From positions 1-5,456 of the forward strand of contig JAUVQC010000108.1 of the NCBI GenBank assembly GCA_030598305.1: 5,456 nt of DNA. Direction: 5' to 3'. Both the position numbers and the translations under genes were made by a program. The DNA is from Actinomycetes bacterium (lineage in GTDB: Bacteria > Actinomycetota > Acidimicrobiia > UBA5794). The notes under the pieces were generated by a model. That model was not told the DNA's origin. It worked only from the letters and a program-made list of their open reading frames with translations, and did no database searches. The number at the start of each line of letters is the position of its first letter. Position 1 is the first letter of the stretch. This document shows positions 1 through 5,456 of this stretch, piece after piece.

Positions 1-680
1 AGGATGTTGAGGAACCCGTGTCGTTCAATCCCGATGCTGTCATCGAAGTGGCGGATCGGCTGATGGAGTCCTGCGGTTGCTTTGAAGGGGAGCCTGCGCC
101 TCGTCGCCGTCACGATGAATTCCGCAACTTCGGCGGAAGTCGGAAACAGATCCTTGGTCAGGCCGCCGCATCTCAGCTTCGCACCACCGACCCTGTTTCG
201 TCGGCCAAGTGCATCGGCGATGATGTCGACCTGGTCGGTGATCGAAGTGTCCCTGTTGACCTCGATGAACGGCACGACGTCAGTCGCCACGGAGAGCATG
301 GCATCCAGCAGTGCGTCGGTGGCAGATGGTGTGGCTCCAGGCAGTCGGGCCTCAGCCGCGGCGACAGTCATGACAGGGTCCATCTCGGCTTGGAAGTCAA
401 TCGCCAGCGCGGCCGATTCACCGGGTGGAAGATCGAACACAACCGCCACCTCCCAAGGTGGTTCGCCAGACCGGAATGTGGTCGTTGCGACAGACGCGAG
501 TTCAGTGAGTTGGGACGCACGGCATAGGAATCGCCCCGCGACCCATGCGTGGTTGCCATCACGTAGAGCCAGATACTCGTCAACAGCGTCCTGCATCGAC
601 CGCTTGGCGGGCGGGAAAAGGCCTGCGTAGTCGACCAGGGCAGCGAACGCTGCGGTTCGCGCGTCGAGGACGAGTCTCAT
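1..680 (-). CDS. Conserved protein of unknown function downstream of hmgA (C-terminus cut off by window edge)
   Basis: The frame is open from an ATG at 680-678 to the left edge of the window, giving 226 complete codons with no stop, so the C-terminus is missing. The start overlaps the hmgA stop as ATGA, which suggests translational coupling and a shared transcript. Visible motifs are YAGLFPPA (residues 18-25), WVAGRF (46-51), FIEV (138-141), GGAKLRCGG (165-173), PFKATAGLHQPIRH (198-211) and GFLN (222-225). The Lys/Arg/Gly-rich and KATAGLH motifs look like active-site loops of a soluble alpha/beta enzyme. I see no signal peptide or membrane segment. I recall this motif set from uncharacterised bacterial proteins, but I know of no assigned activity. 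The position beside hmgA and hppD suggests a part in tyrosine or homogentisate catabolism; this is inference. It does not look like a fumarylacetoacetase or a maleylacetoacetate isomerase, the usual next enzymes. The gene is well supported; its function is unknown. Confidence 0.85.
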   Translation of the reverse strand, partial: MRLVLDARTAAFAALVDYAGLFPPAKRSMQDAVDEYLALRDGNHAWVAGRFLCRASQLTELASVATTTFRSGEPPWEVAVVFDLPPGESAALAIDFQAEMDPVMTVAAAEARLPGATPSATDALLDAMLSVATDVVPFIEVNRDTSITDQVDIIADALGRRNRVGGAKLRCGGLTKDLFPTSAEVAEFIVTATRRRLPFKATAGLHQPIRHFDDSIGIERHGFLNI

Positions 681-1843
681 CGACCCTCGAGCCATGTCCA
701 TGCATAGCCATCGTCCTCACAATCGCGGGCTCCCGGCCCGAGGTCGAGTGGTCTGAAGGTGTCGATCATCACCGCGAGTTCCTCGGTCCCCTCTCTGCCG
801 ATCGAAGCCTCAACGGACCCTGGCTGTGGACCATGGGTGTGGCCTGCGGGGTGGAGTGAGATCGAGCCACGCTCGATACCGGAACCCTTGCGCGACATGA
901 AGTTGCCATCCACATAGAACAGAACCTCGTCGCTGTCGACATTCGCATGGTTGTAGGGAGCGGGGATCGCGTCCGGGTGGTAGTCGAAGAGTCGCGGAAC
1001 GAACGAACACACGACCACACCTGGTGCTTCAAAGGTCTGGTGGACCGGCGGAGGTTGATGGATACGCCCCGTGATCGGCTCGAAGTCATGGATCGAGAAC
1101 TTGTAGGGGTACAGACAGCCATCCCAGCCCACGACATCGAATGGGTGGTGCTCGTAAACGAACCGGGTCAATCCGCCCTTGTGCTTCACGAGAACTTCGA
1201 CGTTTGAGGCTTCGCGTTGGAGCGGTGCCGTCGGGCCATGCAGGTCGCGTTCGCAGTACGGGGCGTGCTCGAGCAATTGCCCGTTGCGCGAGAGATACCG
1301 CTTTGGGGGACCTATGTGGCCACGTGTTTCAAGGACCAATGCCCTGACCGGATCGGACGATTCGTCAAGTACGTACCGGTGGATGACCGAGGCCGGGATG
1401 ATCAGGTAGTCGCCAGGACCGAACGAAATGGCGCCGAAGACGGTTTCGAGCACGCCGGTGCCTTGCTCGATGTAAACCATCTCGTCACCCGTCGCGTTCT
1501 TGTAGAGGTCAGAGTCATCCGATCCGACGAAGTACGAGATGGCGCAATCCTCGTTCGCCATGAGCAGTGCCCTCGCTCGCACGGCATCGCCTCCCGCCTT
1601 GAGCTGGTGCGTCTTGAAGTGTCGCGGCATGAGTGGGTGGTTGGGGGTGTGTCCCTGATCCTCGGCCTCGACAGCTTCGATCGACTTGAGACCGGTCGGG
1701 ATGTGCTTGTGGTAGAGCAGTGCAGAGTCGAAGGAGAAGCCCTCCTCTCACATCAGTTCCTCCGCGTATAGGGAACCGTCCGGCTGGCGGAACTGGACGT
1801 GGCGTTTCGCGGGGATCTCCCCCACTGATCGATAGTACGGCAT
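677..1843 (-). pseudogene. hmgA: Homogentisate 1,2-dioxygenase, interrupted by an in-frame TGA at codon 32
   Basis: The product would be the iron-dependent cytoplasmic dioxygenase that opens the homogentisate ring to maleylacetoacetate in tyrosine catabolism. The frame runs from ATG at 1843 to TGA at 677-679: 389 codons, near the length usual for bacterial members. Residues 1-31 (start MPYYRSVGEIPAKRH, end LYAEELM) and residues 33-70 (EEGFSFDSALLYH onward) are both typical of the family N-terminus. Codon 32 between them is TGA where glycine is expected. Downstream the frame is intact. It holds the RIHQPPPVHQTF motif (about residues 261-272) and the probable iron ligands His299 and Glu306 (in NHANVDSDE) and His337 (in HTHGPQPG). 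The open part after the stop can first restart at Met72 (base 1630; 317 residues), but no ribosome binding site precedes that ATG and the conserved N-terminus would be lost. The gene is divergent from hppD and overlaps the downstream gene by 4 bases. It could be a true nonsense allele or a base error; the family assignment is firm. Confidence 0.9.
1748..1750 (-). other. hmgA: In-frame TGA stop at codon 32 of hmgA
   Basis: On the minus strand the codons read GAA CTG ATG TGA GAG GAG GGC, i.e. ELM-stop-EEG. Homologues as I recall them have a glycine here, so one G-to-T change (GGA to TGA) explains the stop. Frame and family similarity are continuous on both sides, so no frameshift is involved. 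Other genes in the window end in TGA (the ABC ATPase, the permease, the lipoprotein and hmgA itself), so TGA is not a general sense codon here. Confidence 0.9.
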
Positions 1844-1847
1844 GGGA

Positions 1848-1853
1848 CTCCTT
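1848..1853 (-). promoter_or_regulatory. Ribosome binding site of hmgA
   Basis: Read on the minus strand, AAGGAG lies 4 bases before the ATG at 1843. It supports 1843 as the original hmgA start and shows that the short segment before the in-frame TGA belongs to the gene. No comparable site precedes the internal ATG at 1630. Confidence 0.7.
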
Positions 1854-1881
1854 GGGGCTTCTGGCGCCCATGGTACGCGAG

Positions 1882-1906
1882 TGCGCGTGTCCAAGCTGAA
1901 CGCGCA
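1882..1906. repeat. 7-base inverted repeat, possible operator
   Basis: TGCGCGT (1882-1888) and its exact reverse complement ACGCGCA (1900-1906) flank an 11-base centre. The half-sites are 18 bases apart centre to centre, close to two helical turns, and lie midway between the divergent hmgA and hppD starts. This would suit a dimeric regulator, but a 7-base GC-rich match can arise by chance. Confidence 0.35.
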
Positions 1907-1944
1907 AGGCACGAGCCCTCTCTACGATTGTCAACGAGTCACCG

Positions 1945-1950
1945 AGGAGG
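1945..1950 (+). promoter_or_regulatory. Ribosome binding site of hppD
   Basis: AGGAGG, a full Shine-Dalgarno match, ends 3 bases before the ATG at 1954; the overlapping GAGG at 1944-1947 gives a 6-base gap. It fixes the hppD start and is the strongest ribosome binding site in the window. Confidence 0.8.
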
Positions 1951-1953
1951 CAC

Positions 1954-3069
1954 ATGGACACCGACCTGACATTGAGGGCAAAGGAATTCGCATCCAACGA
2001 CCCGTTCCCGATGAAGGGCTTCGGGCCGATCGAATGGTGGGTCGGGAACGCATTCATGACTGCGCAGGCGTTCCGGTCCCTGCTCGGGTTCGAGATCGTC
2101 GGATATGCTGGTCCTGAAACCGGCGTTCGGGACCGCTCCTCCTATCTCCTGAGGGCGGACCAGATCTCCTTCATCGTTTCGGGTACCCAGGGCCCGGACC
2201 ACGAGATCGCCGACCACGTGAAGCTTCATGGTCCCGGAGTCAAGGACGTCGGCTTCCTCGTACCGGACGCCTTTGCGGCCTTCGAGAGCGCGACCGAGCG
2301 AGGCGCTGAGCCGCACATGGAACCGATCGTGATCGAGAACGACACCGGTCGGATGGTCCAGGGGACCATCAAGGCGTATGGCGATACGGTGCACTCGCTC
2401 ATCGAGCTCGACGGTGACGACCCGAGGTTCGAGGCCCGCAAGGATTCGATCGCGCGCTCCACGGGGCTCCACGCCGTCGACCACGTCGTTGCCAACGTCG
2501 AACTCGGCAAGATGAACGAATGGGTGGACTTCTATGACCGGATCTTCTCGTTCACCATGTTGAAGCACTTCGACGATGATGCGATCTCGACGGAATACAC
2601 GGCACTCATGTCCAAGGTGATGTCCGGAGGAAACGGGATCATCAAGCTCCCGATCAACGAGCCGGCCCAGGGCAAGAAGAAGAGCCAGATCGAGGAGTAT
2701 CTCGATTTCTACCGCTCTGCGGGCGTCCAACATCTGGCGTTGTCAACCGATGACCTGCAAACTTCCATCGAGGACATCCATAGCAGGGGCATCGAGACGA
2801 TCTATGTTCCCCACGAGTACTACCCCGAGGCCAAGGAGCGCCTCTCGGACGTCGACCTCGATTGGGACGAGATCGAACGACTCAGCATTCTCGTTGACCA
2901 GGACGATGACGGGTACCTCCTCCAAGTGTTCTCCAAGATGCTGCAGGACCGACCGACCGTCTTCTTCGAGTTCATCGAGCGGAGGGGTGCAACCGGATTC
3001 GGCCTCGGGAACTTCAAAGCACTCTTCGAGTCCATCGAGCGCGAGCAGGCAAAGCGCGGCAACCTGTAG
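1954..3069 (+). CDS. hppD: 4-hydroxyphenylpyruvate dioxygenase
   Basis: This is the cytoplasmic non-haem Fe(II) enzyme that turns 4-hydroxyphenylpyruvate and O2 into homogentisate and CO2, the step before HmgA in tyrosine breakdown. The 371-residue length is normal for bacterial HPPDs. Two vicinal-oxygen-chelate domains are visible, at about residues 20-155 and 170-345. The probable iron triad is His177 (in AVDHVV), His260 (in VQHLAL) and Glu339 (in FFEFIERR). The spacing of 83 and 79 residues matches, as I recall it, that of the Streptomyces enzyme. Family motifs include LPINEPA (232-238) and the C-terminal GFGLGNFKALFESIE (348-362), which belongs to the helix that closes the active site. 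The related hydroxymandelate synthase is the main alternative, but the C-terminal motif and the neighbouring hmgA favour HPPD. The ATG follows a strong ribosome binding site. The TAG stop shares its last base with the GTG start of the ABC ATPase. Confidence 0.96.
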   Translation: MDTDLTLRAKEFASNDPFPMKGFGPIEWWVGNAFMTAQAFRSLLGFEIVGYAGPETGVRDRSSYLLRADQISFIVSGTQGPDHEIADHVKLHGPGVKDVGFLVPDAFAAFESATERGAEPHMEPIVIENDTGRMVQGTIKAYGDTVHSLIELDGDDPRFEARKDSIARSTGLHAVDHVVANVELGKMNEWVDFYDRIFSFTMLKHFDDDAISTEYTALMSKVMSGGNGIIKLPINEPAQGKKKSQIEEYLDFYRSAGVQHLALSTDDLQTSIEDIHSRGIETIYVPHEYYPEAKERLSDVDLDWDEIERLSILVDQDDDGYLLQVFSKMLQDRPTVFFEFIERRGATGFGLGNFKALFESIEREQAKRGNL

Positions 3070-3956
3070 TGACAGCTGACCTGATCGTCAGCACATCTGC
3101 GTTGACGAAACGTTACGGAGACGTCACCGCGCTCGACCGCGTTGACCTCGAAGTCACGCGTGGGTCCGTGTATGGGTTGGTAGGACCGAATGGGGCAGGC
3201 AAGACGACGATGCTCGGCATCCTTGCCGGTCTCCGGAGGCCGACCGACGGATCTGCGGCTGTGGAGACACCCTCGGTAGGGGTGCTACCGGACACGCCTC
3301 AGTTCGACCGGTGGCTGACAGGGAGAGAGGTCGTCGACCTCTCGCGAAACCTCGCGGGCAGCGCCATCCCGGAATCCGCCGTGGACGAAGTGCTTGAGAC
3401 TGCGGGTCTGAGCGACGTCGCATACCGCAGGGTCAAGGGCTACTCCCGCGGCATGTTGCAGCGCCTCGGCCTGGCGGCGGTGGTCGTGAATCAGCCCGAC
3501 CTCCTGCTTCTGGATGAGCCTGCAGCAGCGCTCGATCCTGCGGGACGACGCGAGGTGCTCGACCTGGTCGGTGCGCTGCGCGGCAGGTCCACCGTCCTGT
3601 TCTCGAGCCACATCCTCGATGACGTGCAGGAGGTCTGTGACGACATCGGGATCCTCACTCGCGGGCAGATCATGTATCAGGGCTCCCTAGATGGCTTGCT
3701 CAACCGGTTCATGACGAACACATTCGTGGTGAAGCTCCGATCGGGAGCCGAGGAGGTCAAGGATGCGTTGGTATCCCAGCGCTGGGTGAAGACGGTCGAC
3801 GTCGGTCCTGGCGAGCAGGTCGTCGTGACGGTCTCGGACGTGGCTGCAGCGGAGATGCAACTCGTTCGCGTGCTCGCCGACGGCGGTTCCCGTGTGGTGT
3901 CAATCTCCAAGGGAACGACATCGCTTGAAGATGTCTTTCTCGAGGTGACCCGATGA
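3069..3956 (+). CDS. ABC transporter ATP-binding protein (ABC-2 exporter type)
   Basis: This is the nucleotide-binding subunit of an export-type ABC transporter, acting at the inner face of the membrane with the permease encoded next. The 295 residues hold Walker A GPNGAGKT (39-46), the signature region YSRGMLQRL (125-133, with SRGML in place of the usual LSGGQ), Walker B LLLLDEP (145-151), a D-loop ALDP (154-157) and the switch His181 (in SSHILDD). The tail of about 85 residues after the core, ending in SLEDVFLEVTR, is typical of ATPases paired with ABC-2 permeases. Where a Q-loop glutamine is often found, around residues 72-78, the sequence reads VLPDTPQ. The GTG start overlaps the hppD stop as TAGTG and lacks a clear ribosome binding site of its own, suggesting translation coupled to hppD. 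The stop overlaps the permease start as ATGA. The substrate cannot be told from sequence. Confidence 0.93.
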   Translation: MTADLIVSTSALTKRYGDVTALDRVDLEVTRGSVYGLVGPNGAGKTTMLGILAGLRRPTDGSAAVETPSVGVLPDTPQFDRWLTGREVVDLSRNLAGSAIPESAVDEVLETAGLSDVAYRRVKGYSRGMLQRLGLAAVVVNQPDLLLLDEPAAALDPAGRREVLDLVGALRGRSTVLFSSHILDDVQEVCDDIGILTRGQIMYQGSLDGLLNRFMTNTFVVKLRSGAEEVKDALVSQRWVKTVDVGPGEQVVVTVSDVAAAEMQLVRVLADGGSRVVSISKGTTSLEDVFLEVTR

Positions 3957-4693
3957 CACTCTGGCGTCTCGAATGGTTCCGGTTGTGGCGGACTCAGAGG
4001 CTGATGATCCTCCTCGCCGTGTTTGGTTCGTTCGGAATCCTCGGCCCACTGACGGCCCGGTACCTCCCCGATCTCATGGAATCTTTCGGGGAGGAGGCCA
4101 TAGGCGCGGTTCCCCCGATGACGCCGCCCGACGGGATCACCCAGTATCTGGGCAACGCGATTCAGATCGGCATGTTGGCAGTCGCGTTCATCGCGGCTGG
4201 CGCTCTCGCGTTCGATGCGAAGGCCGAGATTGCGGTGTTCCTACGTACCAGGGCATCGGTACGGGACATCTTTCTACCGCGATTCCTCGTTGCCTCTGCG
4301 GCATCTGCGGCGACTTTCAGCTTCGGCATGGTGATCGCCTATGTCGGGACAGGTGTGCTTCTCGAGTGGCTCGATGTCGGACCGGTGCTCGCGGGCACAT
4401 TGTTGTTCATGCTGTATCTCGTGTTCGCTGTGGCGCTGGTCGGGGTCGTAGCTTCGTTTCTGCGGAGCGTTCCCGGTGTTGCCCTCGTATCGGTTGGCGC
4501 GCTCATCATCCTCGGACTCCTCAGCATCGTCGGTGCATTGGCGCCGTGGCTCCCCGGCGCGCTGGTGGGAGCGGTCGACTCGCTCATCCGGGGTGGGGAT
4601 TTCGATTACTGGAGATCGATCGTTGTCACGATCCTCCTGATCGCGGCGATGGTTTCATTGGCGATCCACCGTCTCGAGTCCCGCGAGGTATGA
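3953..4693 (+). CDS. ABC-2-type transporter permease
   Basis: This 246-residue membrane protein has about six hydrophobic segments, at roughly residues 17-38, 67-87, 111-138, 143-170, 174-203 and 222-240. That fits the single-domain permeases that pair with the ATPase just upstream. A short extracytoplasmic loop (about 38-66) contains a proline-rich stretch, PPMTPPDG, of a kind common in ABC-2 permeases. A cytoplasmic turn (about 88-110) carries FLRTRASVRDIFLPRF, which resembles the coupling region contacting the ATPase. The ATG overlaps the ATPase stop as ATGA, so the two are almost surely one transporter, probably a dimer of each. Substrate is unknown. Stop is TGA, and 32 bases separate it from the lipoprotein gene. 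Confidence 0.88.
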   Translation: MTLWRLEWFRLWRTQRLMILLAVFGSFGILGPLTARYLPDLMESFGEEAIGAVPPMTPPDGITQYLGNAIQIGMLAVAFIAAGALAFDAKAEIAVFLRTRASVRDIFLPRFLVASAASAATFSFGMVIAYVGTGVLLEWLDVGPVLAGTLLFMLYLVFAVALVGVVASFLRSVPGVALVSVGALIILGLLSIVGALAPWLPGALVGAVDSLIRGGDFDYWRSIVVTILLIAAMVSLAIHRLESREV

Positions 4694-4725
4694 GGGATGT
4701 CGGGAGTCGCAGTAGGGTCGGAGAT

Positions 4726-5085
4726 ATGAAGAGAACGGTGATCAGCATTATTGCCGGTGCGTTGGTGCTTGCTGCCTGCGGCGGAGGGTCCGTGTTGAGT
4801 GCGGATCAGGAGCAGTGGTGCTGGGACAACTCAGAAATCGTGGGCGACGCCGCCGGCGACCTCGGCTTGCTCGATTTCGTCGATGTGTACTACGAGAAGA
4901 ACGGCGACGGCATCGGTTCGAATGGCGAACCCGAGTTCACCACCCGGAACGTTGAGTTGAGCGAGGAACTGAAGCGGCGGAATGCTTCCGATGGGGAAGC
5001 GCTCTTCAACGATCTCTTCGAGACGTATCTGACCCATGCCGACGGCCAGAAGGCTTGCATCGCCGCCCACGCCGAGGAATCCTGA
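4726..5085 (+). CDS. Small lipoprotein of unknown function
   Basis: The 119-residue protein begins MKRTVISIIAGALVLAAC: a basic N-terminus, a hydrophobic core and a lipobox L-A-A-C with Cys18 as the lipidated residue. It should therefore be exported and anchored to the outer face of the membrane after signal peptidase II cleavage. The mature part starts GGGS, a typical flexible linker, and is acidic. Cys32 (in QWCWDN) and Cys111 (in KACIAAH) could form a disulfide. I do not recognise the domain. The start was chosen because the lipoprotein signal begins exactly there, with AGGG at 4714-4717 eight bases upstream; the same frame is open much further upstream but only overlaps the permease out of phase. 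The gene is co-oriented with the ABC genes and could be in their operon as an accessory protein, or independent. It ends one base from the convergent ppk2 stop. Confidence 0.88.
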   Translation: MKRTVISIIAGALVLAACGGGSVLSADQEQWCWDNSEIVGDAAGDLGLLDFVDVYYEKNGDGIGSNGEPEFTTRNVELSEELKRRNASDGEALFNDLFETYLTHADGQKACIAAHAEES

Positions 5086-5086
5086 T

Positions 5087-5456
5087 CTAGTACTTCTGCG
5101 GTACGAAGGTTTGCTCGGTGATCGGCGGCCGGATATAGCCGCTGTCGTCCTGGCGAGGGGGGAGTTCGATGGTACCGAGCGTGCGGTCCTCGTAGGGGAT
5201 CATCGTGAGAAGGTGGCTGATGCAGTTGAGCCTGGCCCGCTTCTTGTCCTCAGCGTTGACCACGTACCAAGGCGCCTGCTTGATGTCCGTGTGGTCGAAC
5301 ATGATGTCCTTGGCCTTCGAGAACTCGACCCAGCGCGCCCGGGACTCGAGGTCCATCGGAGAGAGCTTCCAGCGTTTGACGGTGTCGTCGATACGAGCTA
5401 GGAATCGGCGCTCCTGTTCCTCGTCACTCACGGAGAACCAGTACTTGATGAGGATG
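5087..5456 (-). CDS. ppk2: Polyphosphate kinase 2 (C-terminal part; N-terminus beyond window edge)
   Basis: The product belongs to the PPK2 family, cytoplasmic enzymes that use polyphosphate to phosphorylate nucleotides; class I members mostly convert ADP or GDP to the triphosphate. The frame is open from the right edge to TAG at 5087-5089, giving the last 122 residues. These contain ILIKYWFSVSDEEQERRF, WKLSPMDLESRARW, HTDIKQAPWYVVNAEDKKRA and LNCISHLLTMIPYE in order, all hallmarks of the end of the family domain. They are followed by a tail with LPPRQ and GYIRPP motifs that I associate with class I (single-domain) PPK2. The Walker motifs would be in the missing N-terminal part. A GTG at 5431 is an internal valine codon, not the start, since conserved sequence continues upstream of it. 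No functional link to the tyrosine genes is evident. Confidence 0.93.
   Translation of the reverse strand, partial: ILIKYWFSVSDEEQERRFLARIDDTVKRWKLSPMDLESRARWVEFSKAKDIMFDHTDIKQAPWYVVNAEDKKRARLNCISHLLTMIPYEDRTLGTIELPPRQDDSGYIRPPITEQTFVPQKY

Larger units (their letters stand above)
1844..1953. promoter_or_regulatory. Divergent control region between hmgA and hppD
   Basis: This 110-base non-coding stretch separates two divergent start codons and must hold the promoters of both arms unless they lie inside coding sequence. On the plus strand TACGAT (1923-1928) could be a -10 element for hppD, about 26 bases before its ATG, but no good -35 sits at the right distance. On the minus strand TTGACA (1934 down to 1929) matches a -35 consensus, yet the sequence 16-18 bases further on is a poor -10. 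The region also holds the inverted repeat at 1882-1906. Shared regulation of the two tyrosine-catabolic genes is likely from layout; the exact elements are guesses. Confidence 0.5.

Noticed and set aside
82..630. Plus-strand 182-codon open frame at the left end
   Set aside because: It is antisense to the conserved minus-strand gene, and its Ser/Ala-rich translation is typical of a shadow frame.
677..1630. Treating the 317-codon frame from the ATG at 1630 as a complete, naturally shorter gene
   Set aside because: No ribosome binding site precedes 1630, and family-typical sequence continues in frame up to the ATG at 1843, which has AAGGAG before it.
1748..1750. TGA as a reassigned glycine codon or as selenocysteine
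   Set aside because: TGA ends at least four other genes here, so the code is standard. The homologous residue is glycine, not cysteine or selenocysteine, and I see no obvious selenocysteine-type hairpin just after it.
1217..1771. Plus-strand open frame across the hmgA region
   Set aside because: It lies antisense to well-supported hmgA sequence and has no recognisable motifs or ribosome binding site.
1515..2057. Minus-strand 180-codon open frame covering the hmgA start and the intergenic region
   Set aside because: It is in a different frame from hmgA, overlaps the start of hppD and has low-complexity translation. The real N-terminus of hmgA is in the other frame from 1843.
1939..2733. 264-codon open frame antisense to hppD
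   Set aside because: It is a shadow of a high-GC gene with strong third-position bias. hppD on the other strand has complete family motifs, whereas this frame has none.
3973..4725. Long open frame upstream of and continuous with the lipoprotein gene
   Set aside because: It runs out of phase over the permease gene, and its translation is Arg/Gly/His-rich without family motifs. The lipoprotein signal peptide at 4726 marks the true start.

Overview
The window is GC-rich and tightly packed: genes abut or overlap by 1 to 4 bases, GTG is used as a start, and TGA is the commonest stop. Together with the protein styles, this suggests an actinobacterium, possibly of the Acidimicrobiia type. That placement is an impression from composition and layout, not a search result. 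Six protein genes account for nearly all of the DNA. The only sizeable non-coding stretch is a 110-base divergent intergenic region at 1844-1953.

Left arm (minus strand, 1-1843). Reading leftwards from 1843, the first gene is homogentisate 1,2-dioxygenase (hmgA). It is followed, through a 4-base ATGA overlap, by a conserved protein of unknown function that runs off the window at base 1. The hmgA frame is intact over 389 codons except for one in-frame TGA at codon 32 (1748-1750), at a place where the expected residue is glycine (GGA to TGA is one substitution). The ribosome binding site, start and first 31 codons lie before this stop. The catalytic domain lies after it, still in frame.

Right arm (plus strand, 1954-5085). 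A complete 4-hydroxyphenylpyruvate dioxygenase gene (hppD) is divergent from hmgA. It overlaps by one base (TAGTG) an ABC transporter ATPase gene, which overlaps by ATGA an ABC-2-type permease gene. A small lipoprotein gene follows 32 bases later. All four could form one transcription unit.

Right edge (minus strand, 5087-5456). This is the C-terminal part of a class I-like polyphosphate kinase 2 gene, convergent with the lipoprotein gene and separated from it by a single base.

How they work together. HppD converts 4-hydroxyphenylpyruvate (from tyrosine) to homogentisate, and HmgA opens the homogentisate ring. The left and right arms thus hold two consecutive steps of tyrosine catabolism transcribed from a shared control region. 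If the hmgA stop is real, the pathway would stall at homogentisate. In other bacteria that leads to pyomelanin. If the stop is a sequencing or assembly error, this is an ordinary tyrosine-degradation locus with an uncharacterised partner gene. No mobile element, CRISPR array, tRNA or rRNA was seen.
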